The notes under the pieces are model-generated. The model saw nothing but the letters and a program-made list of their open reading frames with translations. It made no database searches and was not told where the DNA came from. Shown piece after piece: positions 32,888 through 33,300 of a stretch of 33,300 nt of DNA. The position numbers and the translations under genes are program-made. This DNA comes from Opitutales bacterium (lineage in GTDB: Bacteria > Verrucomicrobiota > Verrucomicrobiia > Opitutales > Seribacteraceae): the NCBI GenBank assembly GCA_028042835.1, contig JAOFOL010000022.1:1-33300 (forward strand). Reading direction: 5' to 3'. Within the stretch, counting starts at the first letter, position 1. The number at the start of each line of letters is the position of its first letter.

Positions 32888-33300
32888 GTGATAATTATCG
32901 ACCTTTCTTTTACAAATACAATCGCGTCTATACATAATGCCAATGACGATTTGAATTGGATTCTTTTTCTTCTTCCTTTTATCGCAGCACTGATCGGATG
33001 GATGACAAATTATATTGCGGTAAAGATGCTTTTTCACCCAAAAGAACCTTCCAGAATTTTGGGTCTGACTTTCCATGGAATTTTCCCGAAGAGACAAAAA
33101 GCTCTCGCTGAAAAGCTCGGCGATCTTGTGGCAGAAGAACTGTTTTCCCTTTCAGATGTTTCTGATAAAATCAAAGAATTTGCAACCAGTGATGATGCCA
33201 TGGATGAGGTAGGTAAAAGAATCGAGATGACGATTCGCAATAAACTTGTCAAAAGTTTCCCAATGCTTGCCATGTTTCTGAGCGATGAAATGGTGGAAAA
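32888..33300 (+). CDS. DUF445 family membrane protein, N-terminal part (runs off the window)
   Basis: 137 codons are visible from GTG 32888 and the frame is open at the window end. After a short lead, a membrane segment (about residues 21-36, WILFLLPFIAALIGW) runs into MTNYIAVKMLFHP, the hallmark of DUF445/YheB-like proteins. These have a membrane segment at each end and a long helical middle. IFPKRQKALAEKLGDLVAEE continues the family pattern. The function of the family is unclear to me; it is an inner-membrane protein. It is unrelated to the polysaccharide genes and probably part of the host backbone. The GTG is the only reasonable start near the membrane segment. Confidence 0.8.
   Translation, partial: MIIIDLSFTNTIASIHNANDDLNWILFLLPFIAALIGWMTNYIAVKMLFHPKEPSRILGLTFHGIFPKRQKALAEKLGDLVAEELFSLSDVSDKIKEFATSDDAMDEVGKRIEMTIRNKLVKSFPMLAMFLSDEMVE

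Overview
The window is almost entirely one surface-polysaccharide biosynthesis locus, about 30.5 kb and all on the + strand. It is followed by a short stretch of housekeeping genes: gluQ on the - strand, a DEAD-box RNA helicase, a tiny lipoprotein gene on the - strand, and the start of a DUF445 membrane protein. The host looks like a Gram-negative bacterium, judging by GT9 heptosyltransferase-type enzymes, a lipobox peptide and O-antigen-polymerase-type machinery. A Verrucomicrobiota (Opitutae-like) origin is my guess from the flavour of the helicase, with low confidence and no marker gene to settle it. No rRNA, tRNA, CRISPR array, transposase or integrase was seen.

Layout. 1-3.1 kb: the tail of a glycosyltransferase, an MBOAT O-acyltransferase and its SGNH/DltD-like partner. 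3.16-7.2 kb: a compact trio of a DUF4956 membrane protein, a membrane-anchored CotH-kinase-like protein fused to a beta-helix, and a VTC (polyphosphate polymerase type) domain protein. 7.2-18.1 kb: a very AT-rich run (about 27-30% GC in sampled lines) of GT2, GT4, GT8-like and GT9 glycosyltransferases. It also holds an FkbM methyltransferase, a class I methyltransferase, an SGNH hydrolase and a sulfotransferase. 18.1-27.4 kb: more glycosyltransferases, a WcaF-type acetyltransferase, an SDR epimerase/dehydratase, a DegT-type aminotransferase, an acyltransferase-3 and a Wzy-like polymerase/ligase; GC rises at about 19.1 kb. 27.7-30.5 kb: a GT4, a second FkbM methyltransferase and a WaaE-like GT2. 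The locus ends convergently with gluQ, the two genes sharing a TTAA as their stop codons.

How the genes fit together: the SDR and aminotransferase would make an amino-sugar nucleotide. More than a dozen glycosyltransferases would assemble a long, variable glycan. Methyl, acetyl/acyl and sulfate transferases would decorate it, and the Wzy-like protein would polymerise or ligate it. No flippase, chain-length regulator, ABC exporter or initiating phosphoglycosyltransferase is visible, so these must lie outside the window.

The two most unusual observations are as follows. First, at least four and probably five genes between 8.3 and 18.1 kb appear to start with ATA or ATT. Their essential N-terminal motifs lie upstream of any ATG, GTG or TTG, and three of these starts overlap the upstream TAA stop. 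Second, the DUF4956 / CotH-beta-helix / VTC trio sits inside a polysaccharide locus. Its biochemical role is not known to me, and it could be a glycan- or protein-phosphorylating or polyphosphorylating module.
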